Shown: piece by piece, positions 38,252-50,500 of the stretch
Layout of the letters: every line of letters starts with the position of its first letter
How positions within the stretch are numbered: position 1 is the stretch's first letter
Assembly: GCA_013400975.1 (NCBI GenBank)
Contig: WBMZ01002654.1
Coordinates: forward strand, 186,001 to 250,000
DNA from: Atrichornis clamosus
Lineage: Eukaryota; Chordata; Aves; Passeriformes; Menuridae
Direction: 5' to 3'
Length of the DNA: 64,000 nucleotides
Position numbers and translations under genes: made by a program
The notes under the pieces: generated by a model
The model's input: the letters and a program-made list of their open reading frames with translations, nothing else
Databases searched by the model: none
Told to the model about the DNA's origin: nothing

Positions 38252-41200
38252 GTAAAATGGATGAAGTTTTGGGACAGCTCTAAAATTCTCTTCCTATATG
38301 CCTCTGACTGAATAAATCTTTTTGTTCAACATAACTAAAGGATCAGCTCTGGTGGTACCTCACCCAGAATAACTGATATTCCACTGACTATGAAATATTT
38401 TGGGGATATAGATTTACTTCTGATCAGGCTTCTCATCAGGAACCTTAGCCAAGATTCCCCTGTATCTCAGTAGATGACCTAAACACTGTTTTATGGCACA
38501 AAGAACACATCAATGTATCATCTGTTAATTGTTGTTTTCTTGATAAAAATTATTTGGATCATTAGTAGCTTGAAAGATACTTTTAAAGAAATATTGGTAG
38601 AGATGAATACTCAGTACAAGAATCATGACATAAATACTGTACAGTCTCTAACAAACTGAAAATTCCTCTGTATGGCATAAAACTTCTTTTGGAGTGGTGT
38701 TGTTCCCTGTGTTACAAAATGTGTTTTTGGGGCTCTCTGTTAAGCACAGAAATCAGAAATTTTTACTGTGCCAAAGGTCACAGTGATTTGGGCAAAGATA
38801 AGTGGGCAGCAGTACCCCAGTAAAAGGGACCCAAAGATTCAGTTGACATTTTTTTCAGAAGTCGTGTTCTTCTCAGACACAGGAAGGCTGTAATTACAGC
38901 CTCTCAGGGATGATGTTCTAGGGACCATTTCTTAATTTCACAGTCTTTAACATTTTTAGGTACCTAGAATATAGGAATATGTAGATATAAAATAAATGGT
39001 CACTTAAGAATTAGAATAATTCACTATCTCTGTGCAAACAGAATAACTAATTTTGTCACAAATACACTTGATTATTACTGTACGTCTAGAAGAAACCTTT
39101 AGTATTCACTAGGATTCCAATATTGTCTCAAAGAGATGAAATTAATAGTAACATCTCTTTACACCTAAAGATGATATTACCAAGTTTTGCTGTTGGCTAT
39201 AGGATAATGTATGTAGCAGAGGAAGGGAAGAGAGTGTGATGTTTTAATGACAGCTAAACTGCATTTTTGACATCCTTTTTGCTTAATATCTTTTATTTGC
39301 TCTTCATTATTCACTGTTGGAATGCATTACTGTGTGTTTGTATTATTCATTTTCCAGGAGACACACATTTTAATCATCAAAGTGCTTTAAAATTAAGCAC
39401 AGTAGCAAAAGCTTGGTGAAATTTAGGTACAAGCTGACAAGTTAATATTTGCTTAAGCATGGGAAAAAAAGTAAAAAAGTTACTTCTGACTGAAGAACAA
39501 AAGACCATGAAAAAAAAAGTAGGGCAAAATAATCTGAACCATCTACCACCCAGCTCAGACTGCTAAATTCTGAACTAGAGAAGAATACAGTGGTAAAGAG
39601 AGCTGCATAGAGATTTTGAAAGATCTAATGTTTGCATTATATTTTTTTTTGCCTGAAAAGGAATGATCACTAGCTTGTAAATACCAATTACAAGGCAGAA
39701 TGAATACATTCAGAAGGCATTGATATTTTATTTTCCATTAAGTACATGACCAATAGACAATCTCATATGAAAAATTTATCACAAAAAGCCATACAGCAGA
39801 AACATGCAATCTATGTGTGACTAAAGGTGTGTAAATGCATAATTGAAATTCCTAATAAATAAGTCCTGTCTGATTTATAACAGTAAGAAAGTAGCAACTT
39901 TGTAATTTAATGTATATGGGCACAGGTAATCGCATGTAATTGCAAAATCATATTTTCTTTCAGCCCTTTTACTGAAGTATCTGTATTTTCATCAAACTTC
40001 ACTTTTTATATTTTCTCATTTCCTTTTCATTTGATTGTTGCATAATAGTTTCTTTCATATTTGAAACAGTCTATTGGCCATCAACAGCAACAAAAGAAAT
40101 CAGTGCTTAACCTAGCCTTTTCTGTACATGATTTTTGGAACTGCTTCCTGTGTATCTGCTGCCAAAAGAAAGAAAACAAACTACAGAACAGTTTGTGGAA
40201 GTTATGTGACACATACTTCTGTCTGGCCATAATAAACAAGCAAGCAAACCAAATGTGTGTAAGTCAGAGCCTCACTTCATGCGTCTCTGTTCTATATGAA
40301 GAACAATGCAAGAGGTGTATTTCGGAAGTTGAGACTTAGATGAGCACCTTGCTCAAAAATGTGGATGTAATATGAGTTGCAACATAATTTTTGCACCTGA
40401 GTACTACTTTTGTTATTTTAACAAGAAGTAAAATGCACAATCTCAATATGTACACAAAGTATTTCCTGTGTTTGCCAGGTTTTTCTGCAGTGGGTAGCAT
40501 GACTCTCAGTTATATTTATCCACAGTCATTTTGCTTCTAAAAAGTCAGTAGAGAACTTTAAATCTGATTCAAGAAATGCAAGTTCCAGTCACAGCATCAG
40601 CACAGTAATTTGTGAGAGGTTTCTAAAAATAAGTAAAGGGTTTCTGGTGGGAACTTCATGTTTAGCTCTCTATACTCAGTGCCATTGTATCCACTGCCAA
40701 GACTCTAGGAGGAAAAATTTTATGAAGTATTTCTACGCTGGTTTGAAGAACCAGTCTGACTTACTCCCTGATGGAAGGGTGAGAATAACTTCCAGTTTTA
40801 AAGGGAAGTTAACCACTTCCAAATCTTGATGAGGATGGAAACCCTGACAAAATATGCAGGTATCACTGCTTTGTAAATAAGCCTCATGTAGACCTCATTT
40901 TTGGGTTTTGCAATATAAACTTGTATATTAATTGGTAATATAGTTCCTATTGTCCTTTTACACATGGGTGCTGTACTCTTGTGACATACATGCTATGAAC
41001 CAGCAAATGCTGGCAAGTGACACACTGCTTGTCATTTCATAAGCTTATTCATTTTTTTCTTCTCTCTGACTACTGCTGTTTTGTACAGCTCTTGGATGAC
41101 TGGCTACCTTCCTGGGAGATCCTTGACCAGTATTGGTGATAAGTGAATTTATGAAATCAAACACTAGTTTTAGTACTCAGTGTTTTGTATATTCTCAATT

Positions 41201-44200
41201 CTGTTTAATGGTCACTCTTTATTAGAATCTCTATTGCAAGCATGTCTCTGTATTGAGATATTATTCAATAAGATACTCTAACAAATGTTCTGGAGCTTGT
41301 GGAAAGTTGATAATTTCTAACATGGTGACACACTTGTTTCCTGGTTAGTGTGTGCATTATTCTCATCATTCTTTAAGATTTATTGCAGAATCTTCTGACA
41401 ATTCTTTTACATGCTGTAGGATGCAAAGGTGTGACAAAATTTGAAGATAATTAATAGTGAGGAATATCATGTGGAAATTGTGAAATCAGTGTCATCTCTT
41501 GCTTATTGGACTCTAGATGTACATACACACAACTTTCTACGTAGCCATTTTTCAGTAACACTGAAAGTACAGCATCCTTCACCTTAGTTTATTTTGTCAT
41601 AATGTCAGTGTTTAAAGCTGTACATTCTCATGATCACAGTGTTTTTGACTTGTGAAGTACTAAATTGCCAGGGAGTTGACTTCCAACCTGAAAGTTTGAG
41701 GAATAAAAGGAATCAGACTAACAATTTGTGGTTTCAAAGTGGAAAGGATGGAAGCTCGGGTACTCAAAGTGGGTTCCTGTACTTCATTCTGACAGAGCTA
41801 AGAGTCATGGATCTTTGCAGTGTTCACTGATTCTTCTGTCTCCCTGAACATGTCAGGGAAGGTGTCAGACTTCTTGATTTTGGTTGGTGTTGCAGAGTTT
41901 TAAAAATTATTATTTTTTTAAAATTTGGCTCAAGTAGCAGCACTCTGTAAAGTGCATCTGAAATATTTTTTCTTAAATATTTATCTGCCCTTTTCCAGTA
42001 TGACCAAAGTGGAGCTATCACAAGTCAATGAAACCTCAGGGTTTTTGAAATAACCCTGACCTATTTTAATTTGAAGAAATTTCAAAAGAAGCTTCTTTCC
42101 ACCTTTACGCAAATTTCTGGGACTAGCTGTAGACTCACTTAAACTTTTGCTTCCAAACTTCCTCTCTGTAGTGAATTAATTAACTTTTAGAAATGCAAAA
42201 TACTTCACCTCAAAACCACAAAAAACTACCGGCCTAAGATATTTCATTTCCCCAGTGATATACTGCAGTACTAATATTCGGTACTACAACAATTTTTTGT
42301 CAGAGGAAACATTTCTGCAAAGAGGAATAAAGTATTGCTAAATCCTCCTGATTTGTATGCAGATCATCACTGGATTTTGGTGATGGGACACTCTGCAGGA
42401 ATGCTGATTAATGCATTTCTGTGGAACTACCTTCAGTGAAATGAATGCCTTTCTGTATGTATATGGACATCACATTTCTCCTGGGTTGGAAATGGATCAC
42501 TTTTCTGTGAGCATGAGCCAGCTGATGCAGAGATAAAAAAATGCTGGACAACATTGCCTGTTACTAGGACTATCCCTTTTTTTTTAGATCTCACCTTTAA
42601 AAATATTTTATGTCAACAACACCGATACCTAAGACCTGGAAAATTGATTTTGTCTGTGATACCAACCACATTGTCTCCTGGGAATTACAGGTGCAGTAGC
42701 TCAGGTGCCCAGTCCTCCCAGGACCCCCGCGGGCTGGGCTCTGGGCTCTGTTTCCCACAGGCATCACAGTGTGTCTTGCTGGTGAACTGCATTCAGCTCG
42801 ATGAGAATTGTGTAGCTAGTGGAGAAATGGGACACACAGGAATGTCTGAGAGAGCTTTTCTGCTTTTAGAAATTTTTATTTTGTTAAAAGCAATGCATTA
42901 ACATGGAAACAAAGCTCTTTGATGAAATTCAATTAGTCAAAAATACCTTTTTTAATAACTATAGTTTTGATGGAAATGTATTTTACATAGTAGTCATTAA
43001 CAATGTAGTAATACAAACAGTTCCTACATGCTCAGGCTAGCTGAGACCACATCCTTTGGAGAAGGTTAAAATTTCCAATGACTTTCATAATTTGTTGTCT
43101 TAGATCTAAGCACACATATCAGGGTACTGATATTAGAAACCTCTTAAAGATTGATCTTGCTGTTATTGATTTCAGTGGGAACAAGACTGGACTGGACCCC
43201 AATCTAAGATCACTAAACTTCTAAGATCACTGTCAGCTAGCTTAAATTAATTATCTTTTACCTTCTAGAAGTAGCTGCTGTTAGCAGTCTCATTTCATTT
43301 TCTGAATTGAAATTACAATAATGATAAAGCATTTAACTTTGTCTCTTTTATATGACACTATTTTTGCACTTAATAGGAATATGTTTCTGGCATTTACTAT
43401 CCTTCCTTTATTACAAAACTGTCTGCCTTTCATTACATTTTCATTTTTCTTATGGACTATTTTTCATATTTATCACAGTGGTTAAAATTATATCTGTCAC
43501 AATCAGCAGTTATATACATCCCTGAAATGTTTATTGATCTATAAGCAACAGGTACAATAAATTTTAAAAATGTTATTTCCCAAAGGACAGGTGTTTTGGA
43601 CATAAACAAAATAATGTTACTGTGGTAAGGATGTTAGTTTATCATGCAATAAATCTTTTACTTAACTGGTCAATATTAATTATGTGCAATAACAATGACT
43701 GCAGTTATAGGCAGTAATACAAAAGAAAAAAAAGTCTTTTTGAAAGAACTGTTTATATTGTTATTTTAAAAGAACACCCTTAAATGGCAATATTCTTAAA
43801 ACTAATGTGTTCCAGTAATAAAAGGCTGAGAGTATAAATCAGTAAACCATCTTATTTACTAAAAATGAAAACTCTTTCTTTGTTCAGACTGTTTGCTGTT
43901 TCAACTTTTCATATTCTGTGTTTGAGATTTGTATGGGATTAAATACAGCTTTTTACCCATTCTAAAATCAGTGTTGACAAATATTCATAGTCAACACAAA
44001 TAGACTTGGTTTCACTTTGAAACTGCACTGAAAATTCGTTTCCAGAAAATAGTCAAGGTCAATTCTTCTTGGCAAATGTTCCATTAAGAGTCATGCAATT
44101 ATCCCACTGCCTTGCTTTCTTCAGAAATCCTAATTATCCAAGGTCCCTAGAGCACACATAGCCAGCCTATTAAGGCATATTTCAGCTTCCTGTAAATGCT

Positions 44201-45580
44201 ATCCCATTAAACCACTGTTACTTTAACTAGAGAGCTATATAGATGCCCAAATTTCATGTGTTTGTGAGGCAGGAGGGGGCTGAAGTTTTGACCTACCTAG
44301 TGTGACTTTGTGCCTATTCATTGACTCAGTGTCTCGCATTTCACCACCAAGTCTTGCCTGGCTCAGCAGCTGAGATTCCCTACAAAGCCGGGACCTGAGT
44401 TTCTCTGCTACTGGCTGCTTGGCAAGGGATGTTCACTGCTCCAGATCCTCACTCCCATACCCCTAAATGGTGGGGAAGTTTGTTACTCTAAAATTGTGTT
44501 GAATCAGAGGTAAGGTTGAGGAGAAGGTACACACCTCAGTGCTTAGAGTGCTATTTCAGGTCTTCAGAGACCTAGGGTAAGTCTCTGAGTACCAGCATAT
44601 ACAGTCGGGGACACTCTTGGGAATATCTTTTGCATCTCTCTGTTTCCCTGGCTGATGACAAAATTGCTTGTGACAACCCACCACTGCTCACAAAACAGAG
44701 AAACAAGTTTCCACCCTGAAGTGTTCCAGAGGAGCTAACAGCCCACTTCACCTGTGGAGAAACAGCTGAGGGGAAGGCAGGACAGAGACAAAGTGGACTA
44801 TTCCAAAGGAACCCACAGAGCAGAGGGACAATTTCTGCTTGTACTGCTTACACCCATAGTGGCTGCAGCAATAGCATACAAGTGAGGTGTCACTCACTGC
44901 TCTTTGCTGCTTAATGAAGACATGGTCTCCCAGTTCTTCATATGCCACTTGATACTTTCATTCAAAGGGACAAAGTGAAGCAATTCTTGGATATGGTGTC
45001 ACCTACAGTATAAAGCTGCACCATTGCTCTATACTTCCTGATTTTTGTTAAGTAGAGGTGTGCATTGCTGTGCTGTTGGAATATTAAAAGGAATATTATT
45101 CACTATTTAAATAGCATTGTGCAGCGTATAAAGCACTGATCATTTTGATGGGTAAAATGAAATTTCCATGTTGTGACCATTTCTTATTTTTGCAAAAATG
45201 TAACTGGAGAGAACATGTTAGGGGAAAGAATAGAGCCCATGGTAGATGTTTGGGACTCCCTTATCTCATTATTCAATGTGACCAGCTTCTATCTTTTCTC
45301 CACCTTTTCAGACAGTGACTGAGAAAATTGGTCCAGAACCTTTTCCTGGGCCCAGAGTGCAAGTGACATAACCAGCATCATCCTGCTAAACTCACTTTTT
45401 CTAACTCAGGAGGATCTCATCCAAACTATTTACTAGGAAAAGTAATGTCCCCTATCTGGGAAAGCACTGGTTTCAGGAAAGTGCTTGTGAAAGCTGTGCC
45501 AAGAAGGGTCTTTAACAGCAAAATGATACTGGCATTTGCAGGGCAATAACTGGGATTGTGTCCTGGCCAGTTGGCTCACT
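38252..45580. other. AT-rich DNA, no gene seen
   Basis: No gene or repeat family was recognised over about 7.3 kb. A 115-codon plus frame at 42554-42901 includes a short GC-rich patch (42690-42760) and has no recognisable domain. A 92-codon frame at 40061-40339 is Cys/Gln/Lys-rich and likely chance. TCTAAGATCACT is repeated 17 bp apart at 43203 and 43220. Bases 43320-43900 are very AT-rich with many ATTA/TAAT cores. Confidence 0.55.
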
Positions 45581-45743
45581 AGAATCACAGAAAAATCACA
45601 AAAGCATCACAGAATATTTTAAGCTGGACGGGACCCACATGGATCACCAAGTCCAACTCATAAGTGAATGGCCCATATGGGGATCAAACCCACAATCTCG
45701 GCATTACTAGCACCATGCTCTGATCAGCTGAGCAAGAACAGAC
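45581..45743 (-). mobile_element. tRNA-Ile-derived SINE with CR1 tail (TguSINE1-like), minus strand
   Basis: Read on the minus strand, the element begins at about 45743. GCTCAG starts at 45732, and a tRNA-Ile-like body follows: A-box region GCTCAGCTGATCAGAGCATG, the GTGCTAGTAATGCC anticodon arm, and the B-box GGGTTTGATCCCC, ending in the acceptor-like ATATGGGCC at about 45670. Next comes a CR1-derived 3' part (GAGTTGGACTTGGTGATCC, then GTGGGTCCCGTCCAGC) and the terminal ATTCTGTGAT-type tail at 45581. Known: this layout, a tRNA-Ile head fused to a CR1 3' end, defines TguSINE1 of songbirds, which is mobilised by CR1 enzymes. The anticodon position reads AGT where tRNA-Ile has AAT, so it is not a functional tRNA gene. 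Confidence 0.85.
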
Positions 45744-47113
45744 CTTGATGTGGCCAGAATGGGTGAAGAGGAATTAGGAGGATGAAGGAGCGGAGTATTA
45801 AACCTGTGAGATACACATTACCATTTGGAGGTAGGGAATAGGTAAAGCTTTTTTTGTATTATACCTTGGAAGCAAATTGCTTAAGAGCTTTAGCTTACAC
45901 CTCTAACCCTCTTGAAGTCTTACAAACCACAGCATTTCTGAAAAGAATGTGAACTACAATGTAGATTTTCAAGTACTTAGAAAATCAGTTGTCAAACAAT
46001 CAGATGGTATCACCTGCAATATCGCACTCCTGCAATCTGTCTTTATGACATAAAAAGCCCCCTGACATTTATTCCCAGCGCATTTTCTCCATACATCAGT
46101 GGGTTCCTACCATACTTTTTACTTTTGCTCCTGAATGGGGTGTACCTCCAACAAAAAATCAGTCTTGTTACATTTTTGAACTGTCCTGGTTCTTAGACAC
46201 TTATTCAAATCATAACCATTGTCCTTTTTTTCCTCTTTTTCTACAAACTGCTAAACCAGGCCTTGGTCAGGCTGGCTGAGATGATTTCCTCGTACAGCCA
46301 TGAAAAGAAAATATCACAGGCAAGAAATAGCAACAGGGAGGGTAGGTGGCTGAAGGAGGGAAAAAACTCTGACAAAAATAATTGCAAAAAATAAAATTGT
46401 CCATCTGTCACTGTCATGATATTATCACCCTATAAACACACTTAAAATTTCAGTATTTGATCTTATCACATAAATGCAATTATTTTAGGTACTGACCCCT
46501 ATGTAAGAATTTTTTCCTTGAAGAAAAGTAACTTTTTATCTAAGAGATTAATAATTACGACCTGTCATTTTTTATTAGAATCTAGGTGGCCAAATATTAG
46601 AGTTTTAAAATGCCAGTACAAGAAGTGGACACAAACTATTTCTTTGCAGAAGTGAGGCAATTGGATCTGAAATATTTCTGTTAAAATATTTAATGAAAAA
46701 ATTGGTATCTTTTTCCCCCGAAGTTTAAATCAGACATGGATGCTTATAGCACGTGATTTAATGAAAATATGTACATCAGAGTAACTAAGTAGACATGCCC
46801 GGATCCGTAGTGGTAGTTTGCCCTGCTTTTGTAAAAAACCTCCATATTTGACACTTGCATCTTTGCGAGTCATGTTTTCATTTCAAAGCACATAGTCACA
46901 TGAGACTTGAGGCAATCAGGGCCACAGTTTGGTGTGTCTGAGACTGAGATGTTTACTTTAGTAGGCTCATATTAATGGCTCAGGAGCAGCTCCTGGTGTT
47001 GTTTTGCCTCCAGCAGATGTATCTTCATTTATCTGCGACCCTGGAGACACTTCATTTACTTTCACTTTCCCTTTACTTCCAGAGACTCTTTAAAGTAAAG
47101 CAATGAGTTTTGG
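45744..47113. other. AT-rich DNA between two retroposons, no gene seen
   Basis: Nothing coding was recognised. TGGCCAG at 45751-45757 repeats the TGGCCAG at 45564-45570 on the other side of the SINE, but not at its exact borders. Confidence 0.6.
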
Positions 47114-47523
47114 GTCATAGAACCATGCCACAGAATCATGGAATGTTTTGGGTTGGAAGGCACCATAAAGGTCATTTAGTTCCAACCCCCCTGCCATGGG
47201 CAGGGACACCTTCCACTAGACCAGGTTGCTCAGAGCCTCATCCAACCTGGCCTTGAAAACTACCAGGGATGGTGCATCCACAGCTTTTCTGGGCAACCTG
47301 TTCCAGTGCCTCACCACCCTCACAGGAAAGAATTTAGTCCTAAATCCAACCTAAATCTACTCCCTTTCAGTTTAAAGCCATTTCCCCTTNCCTTGTCCTG
47401 ACATGTCCTTGCAAAAAGTCCCTCTTCAGCTCTTCTGTAGGGCCCCTTTAGGTACTGGAAGGCTGCTCTGAGGTCTCCCTAGAAGGCTCTTGTCTGAAGG
47501 TCTCATAAATCAACTCTTGCTCT
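47114..47523 (-). mobile_element. CR1 LINE, 5'-truncated 3' end, minus strand
   Basis: This is the clearest CR1 in the window. From the left it shows the inverted tail (CACAGAATCATGGAATG), GGGTTGGAAGGCACC, AAGGTCATTTAGTTCCAACC, CCATGGGCAGGGACACCTTC, CACTAGACCAGGTTGCTCAG, CAACCTGGCCTTGAA, GGGCAACCTGTTCCAGTG, then CCTTGTCCTGACATGTC and TACTGGAAGGCTGCTCTGAG. It fades out after TGAAGGTCTCATAAATCAAC. The bases correspond to the antisense of the end of ORF2 and the 3' UTR. It is nearer to typical avian consensus than the copy at 37847, so probably younger. An ambiguous base (N) lies at 47390 inside a conserved C/T-rich stretch. Confidence 0.97.
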
Positions 47524-50500
47524 ATAGGAACAAAATAGGTGTCAGTGAGGTTTTTCTTGTTTTGGAAAGTGATGTGAAAGGTTCATTTTAACCATTTTGG
47601 GAATGACACCACATTTCAGTCTGAGATGCAAAAAATAACTTTATAAAATATATCCTTTTAGGTTTTCTTTTAAGCATGTTAAGTACTATTTATATAAAAG
47701 CAAGCTACAATCCACTGGGTTTTAAAGTAAAACCAAACTGTCAAGTACATGTATATATAATTTAATGAGCTTGCTTTGATTTTTGAACAGAGCAGAAGCA
47801 AGCTAACTGTCCCTTTGATGCTGTAAATGATGACAGTGAAGAAATCAGAGGCTGGGTATAGCTGTGAGCATGGGCCATAAAAGGCTGCAGCCACTGCCAG
47901 GAGCTTACTTCAGGTACTACTTCTTTTTCCTTTGCAAATTACAGAATCAAAAGAGATTAAAAATGAGATGACAAGATAATACCTCATTTTACACAGCTAA
48001 TTGAGAGCTCAAACACTCATATCAAATACTTTGGCAGAATACAATAAAGATGAAAGGTAAATTATGAAAATATTTAGAACATATAAAAGAAATTCTATCT
48101 TTTTTCTTGGAGGCACAAATGCCCCATATAAAATCAGTAGCCTCCACTGGGTTTCAAAGAACCTGTTTCTCTCCAGTACCAACTTTCCTCTCCTGTCACC
48201 TTTTCAGTTTGCTCTGAAACAACGTTGTGATAAGACACTGTCAGGAAATGTCAAACGTTAACTAGTGTGTCCATGGAAACAGTAGGAGCTGATGGAGCTA
48301 TGTGTACAGTGAGACTCTTGCCTTTAACCCTCTTACTGGCAAGGATTTTCCTTTAAAGCTTGAACAAACCTAAAACATTATAAAGAACACACAAAGTAAT
48401 ATTTGAAGGATTTCAAAAAGGTACAGGATCAACAGCCAAGATGCCAGAGAGTCTCTTGGTTCTGCCACAGACCTCCTAACTTCTGTGGGTAGGGATAAGT
48501 CTCTTCAACACCTGCTTTCCCCTTATACTCTTTTTTTCCTTTTCTTTTTTTCTTTTCTTTTTTGAGACTACCTAAACACATTTGAGGAAAGGCCTGTTTC
48601 TTATGGTGTATTTGTTAAAATGCATAACACTTTGGGATTCTGACCTTCAATATCATCAGGTCCTACTGCAGTGCTAAATCTGAATAATAAATATTGTATA
48701 AGTACCAACATGTAGTTTAAATAGCTTTGGTAAAATTGAAAATTGTTTTGCTTTGGCTTTATTAAGGCACAGCCAATGCGACTTCCTTCTTCTAACACCA
48801 CATCCAGCAGAGCAGGGGTGATGATACACTGCTTCCCTAATCTTTTCCTTCATTAGACACCATTTTTAATACACCAAATTGATGAAGGGCTGAAGGTTGA
48901 ATAGTGATATGAACTATTCCTTTTTCATTTTTCTAATAGATTACTGAATTTCGGTAACATCATTCGTCTACCTCAAGAAGCCCACAGACCTCGCTGTCAT
49001 TTTCTGCTGAGGCCATAGATCCATGACAGAGCACAGTAGTTTGGGCAGAGAACTCTGCTAAAGTGGGTGTTCAGTATTCAGGATAGACCTGGCTTAAACT
49101 TGCCTTGGTCAGTGTGTGTTTAGAACAAGGTTACCTGCACGAGACCAAATTAAACAGGCAATCAGGCTAAGAATGTTCTTTCTCTCAGGAATCCATCCCT
49201 TTGTCTAGTGCCTCCGTTACTTGCTGGCTTTAGGTGCAGTACCTGGCAGTAAACCTCTCAAAGAGAGTTTTTCAAAATATAAGGCATAAAATGCTTTTCA
49301 GAAGACAATGCAGTTTGTACTGAAGTGCTTGGAAGTTTGAAGTGATTTCCATTTAAATACAAAATCAGCCTTTTTGAAAAGAAAAAAATCAAAACTTTCC
49401 ACCTGTTCCAAACCCCAAGTCAACAACAATACCTTCCCAAATCTATACAAAACAAATTTTGGAAGTTGTGATATGATCCAGACTACAAGTTCTCATTTAT
49501 TTCCTTGATGAAATTTAGTTACATTTTATTATTGCTCCGTGTGCTACTAGTATAAATTCAATATACGATATAATTTTTAATTAGCAGGAAATGAAATACA
49601 ATGGCATTAACAAGCAAAACTCAAAAAAACAACTCTAAAAAATCATTTGCATATTTTGTCCTCAGAAGAAACTTGGATCAAGCATGTTTTCTGCAAGTCT
49701 ACTGCTTTATTTGGTAACTCTTGCTGAGAAAAAAGTCTTCTGCATTTTATGTGCTTATTTATCATATAATTTACTCTGCTTTAAAACTAGTGTGCTTTAT
49801 TTACTGATTTATACCTCTGAGCTGCAGAATGATATTTCTCCAAATCTTTTATTTCAATCCAGGAAAGCAAATACAAACAAATAAAACTCTCAAATTTTAA
49901 AAAATTTATTATTTTTGAAAGTAGTGATTGTAAAAGGAAAGCATAAGGAAAGGGGATATGTAATAAAGGAGACACAGTTTAGACTGGCAGAATAGACTGA
50001 CCCCACTGCCTTTGTACAGTGTCTGTTTCAGGGAAAGAAGGAAAGTTACCAGGATAGTTCTTGCAGTCTGTAGTGTACAAGTTGCTGCCTTAAGAAACAC
50101 AACCTGAGATTATTGGCTGTGTTAAATCATAGTAAGTGATCAGAGTGTAACAAAACCGATGAACAGCACGTGTCTCTCTTTTGACTGTACTCATGGCTCA
50201 TGTTTCATTTATTTCACAGATTCAGAAGTCCTAGGAAAAATAAAAAGATCCTGGATATTAATTGTTAGCATTTCAGAGGAAATGTCACAAAACATTAGGC
50301 ACAGAGATTGCCGCAAGCCAAGAAAATGCCATTCACTGTTCTCTGCCAGATCCAAGACCCCTGTGGATGTTACCCAGCCGAATGCAAATATGTAATTTGT
50401 GCATAGCCTATTAAGATCCTCTCTACTTTTGTACCAAGATCATGCAATTGAATATTAGGTCAATTTTAATCTAGCTTTGACAAATTTGCAGTTCGAAGTC

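Noticed and set aside
42554..42901. A 115-codon plus frame with an acceptor-like TTTCCCACAG inside it
   Set aside because: The sequence after the AG carries no recognisable protein and no donor follows in frame.
45660..45743. A tRNA-Ile gene on the minus strand
   Set aside because: The sequence is fused to a CR1 tail, has an altered anticodon position and a disrupted acceptor stem, so it is the head of a SINE.
47390..47390. An ambiguous base N
   Set aside because: A single unresolved base inside a CR1 copy, most likely an assembly or base-calling uncertainty with no biological meaning.
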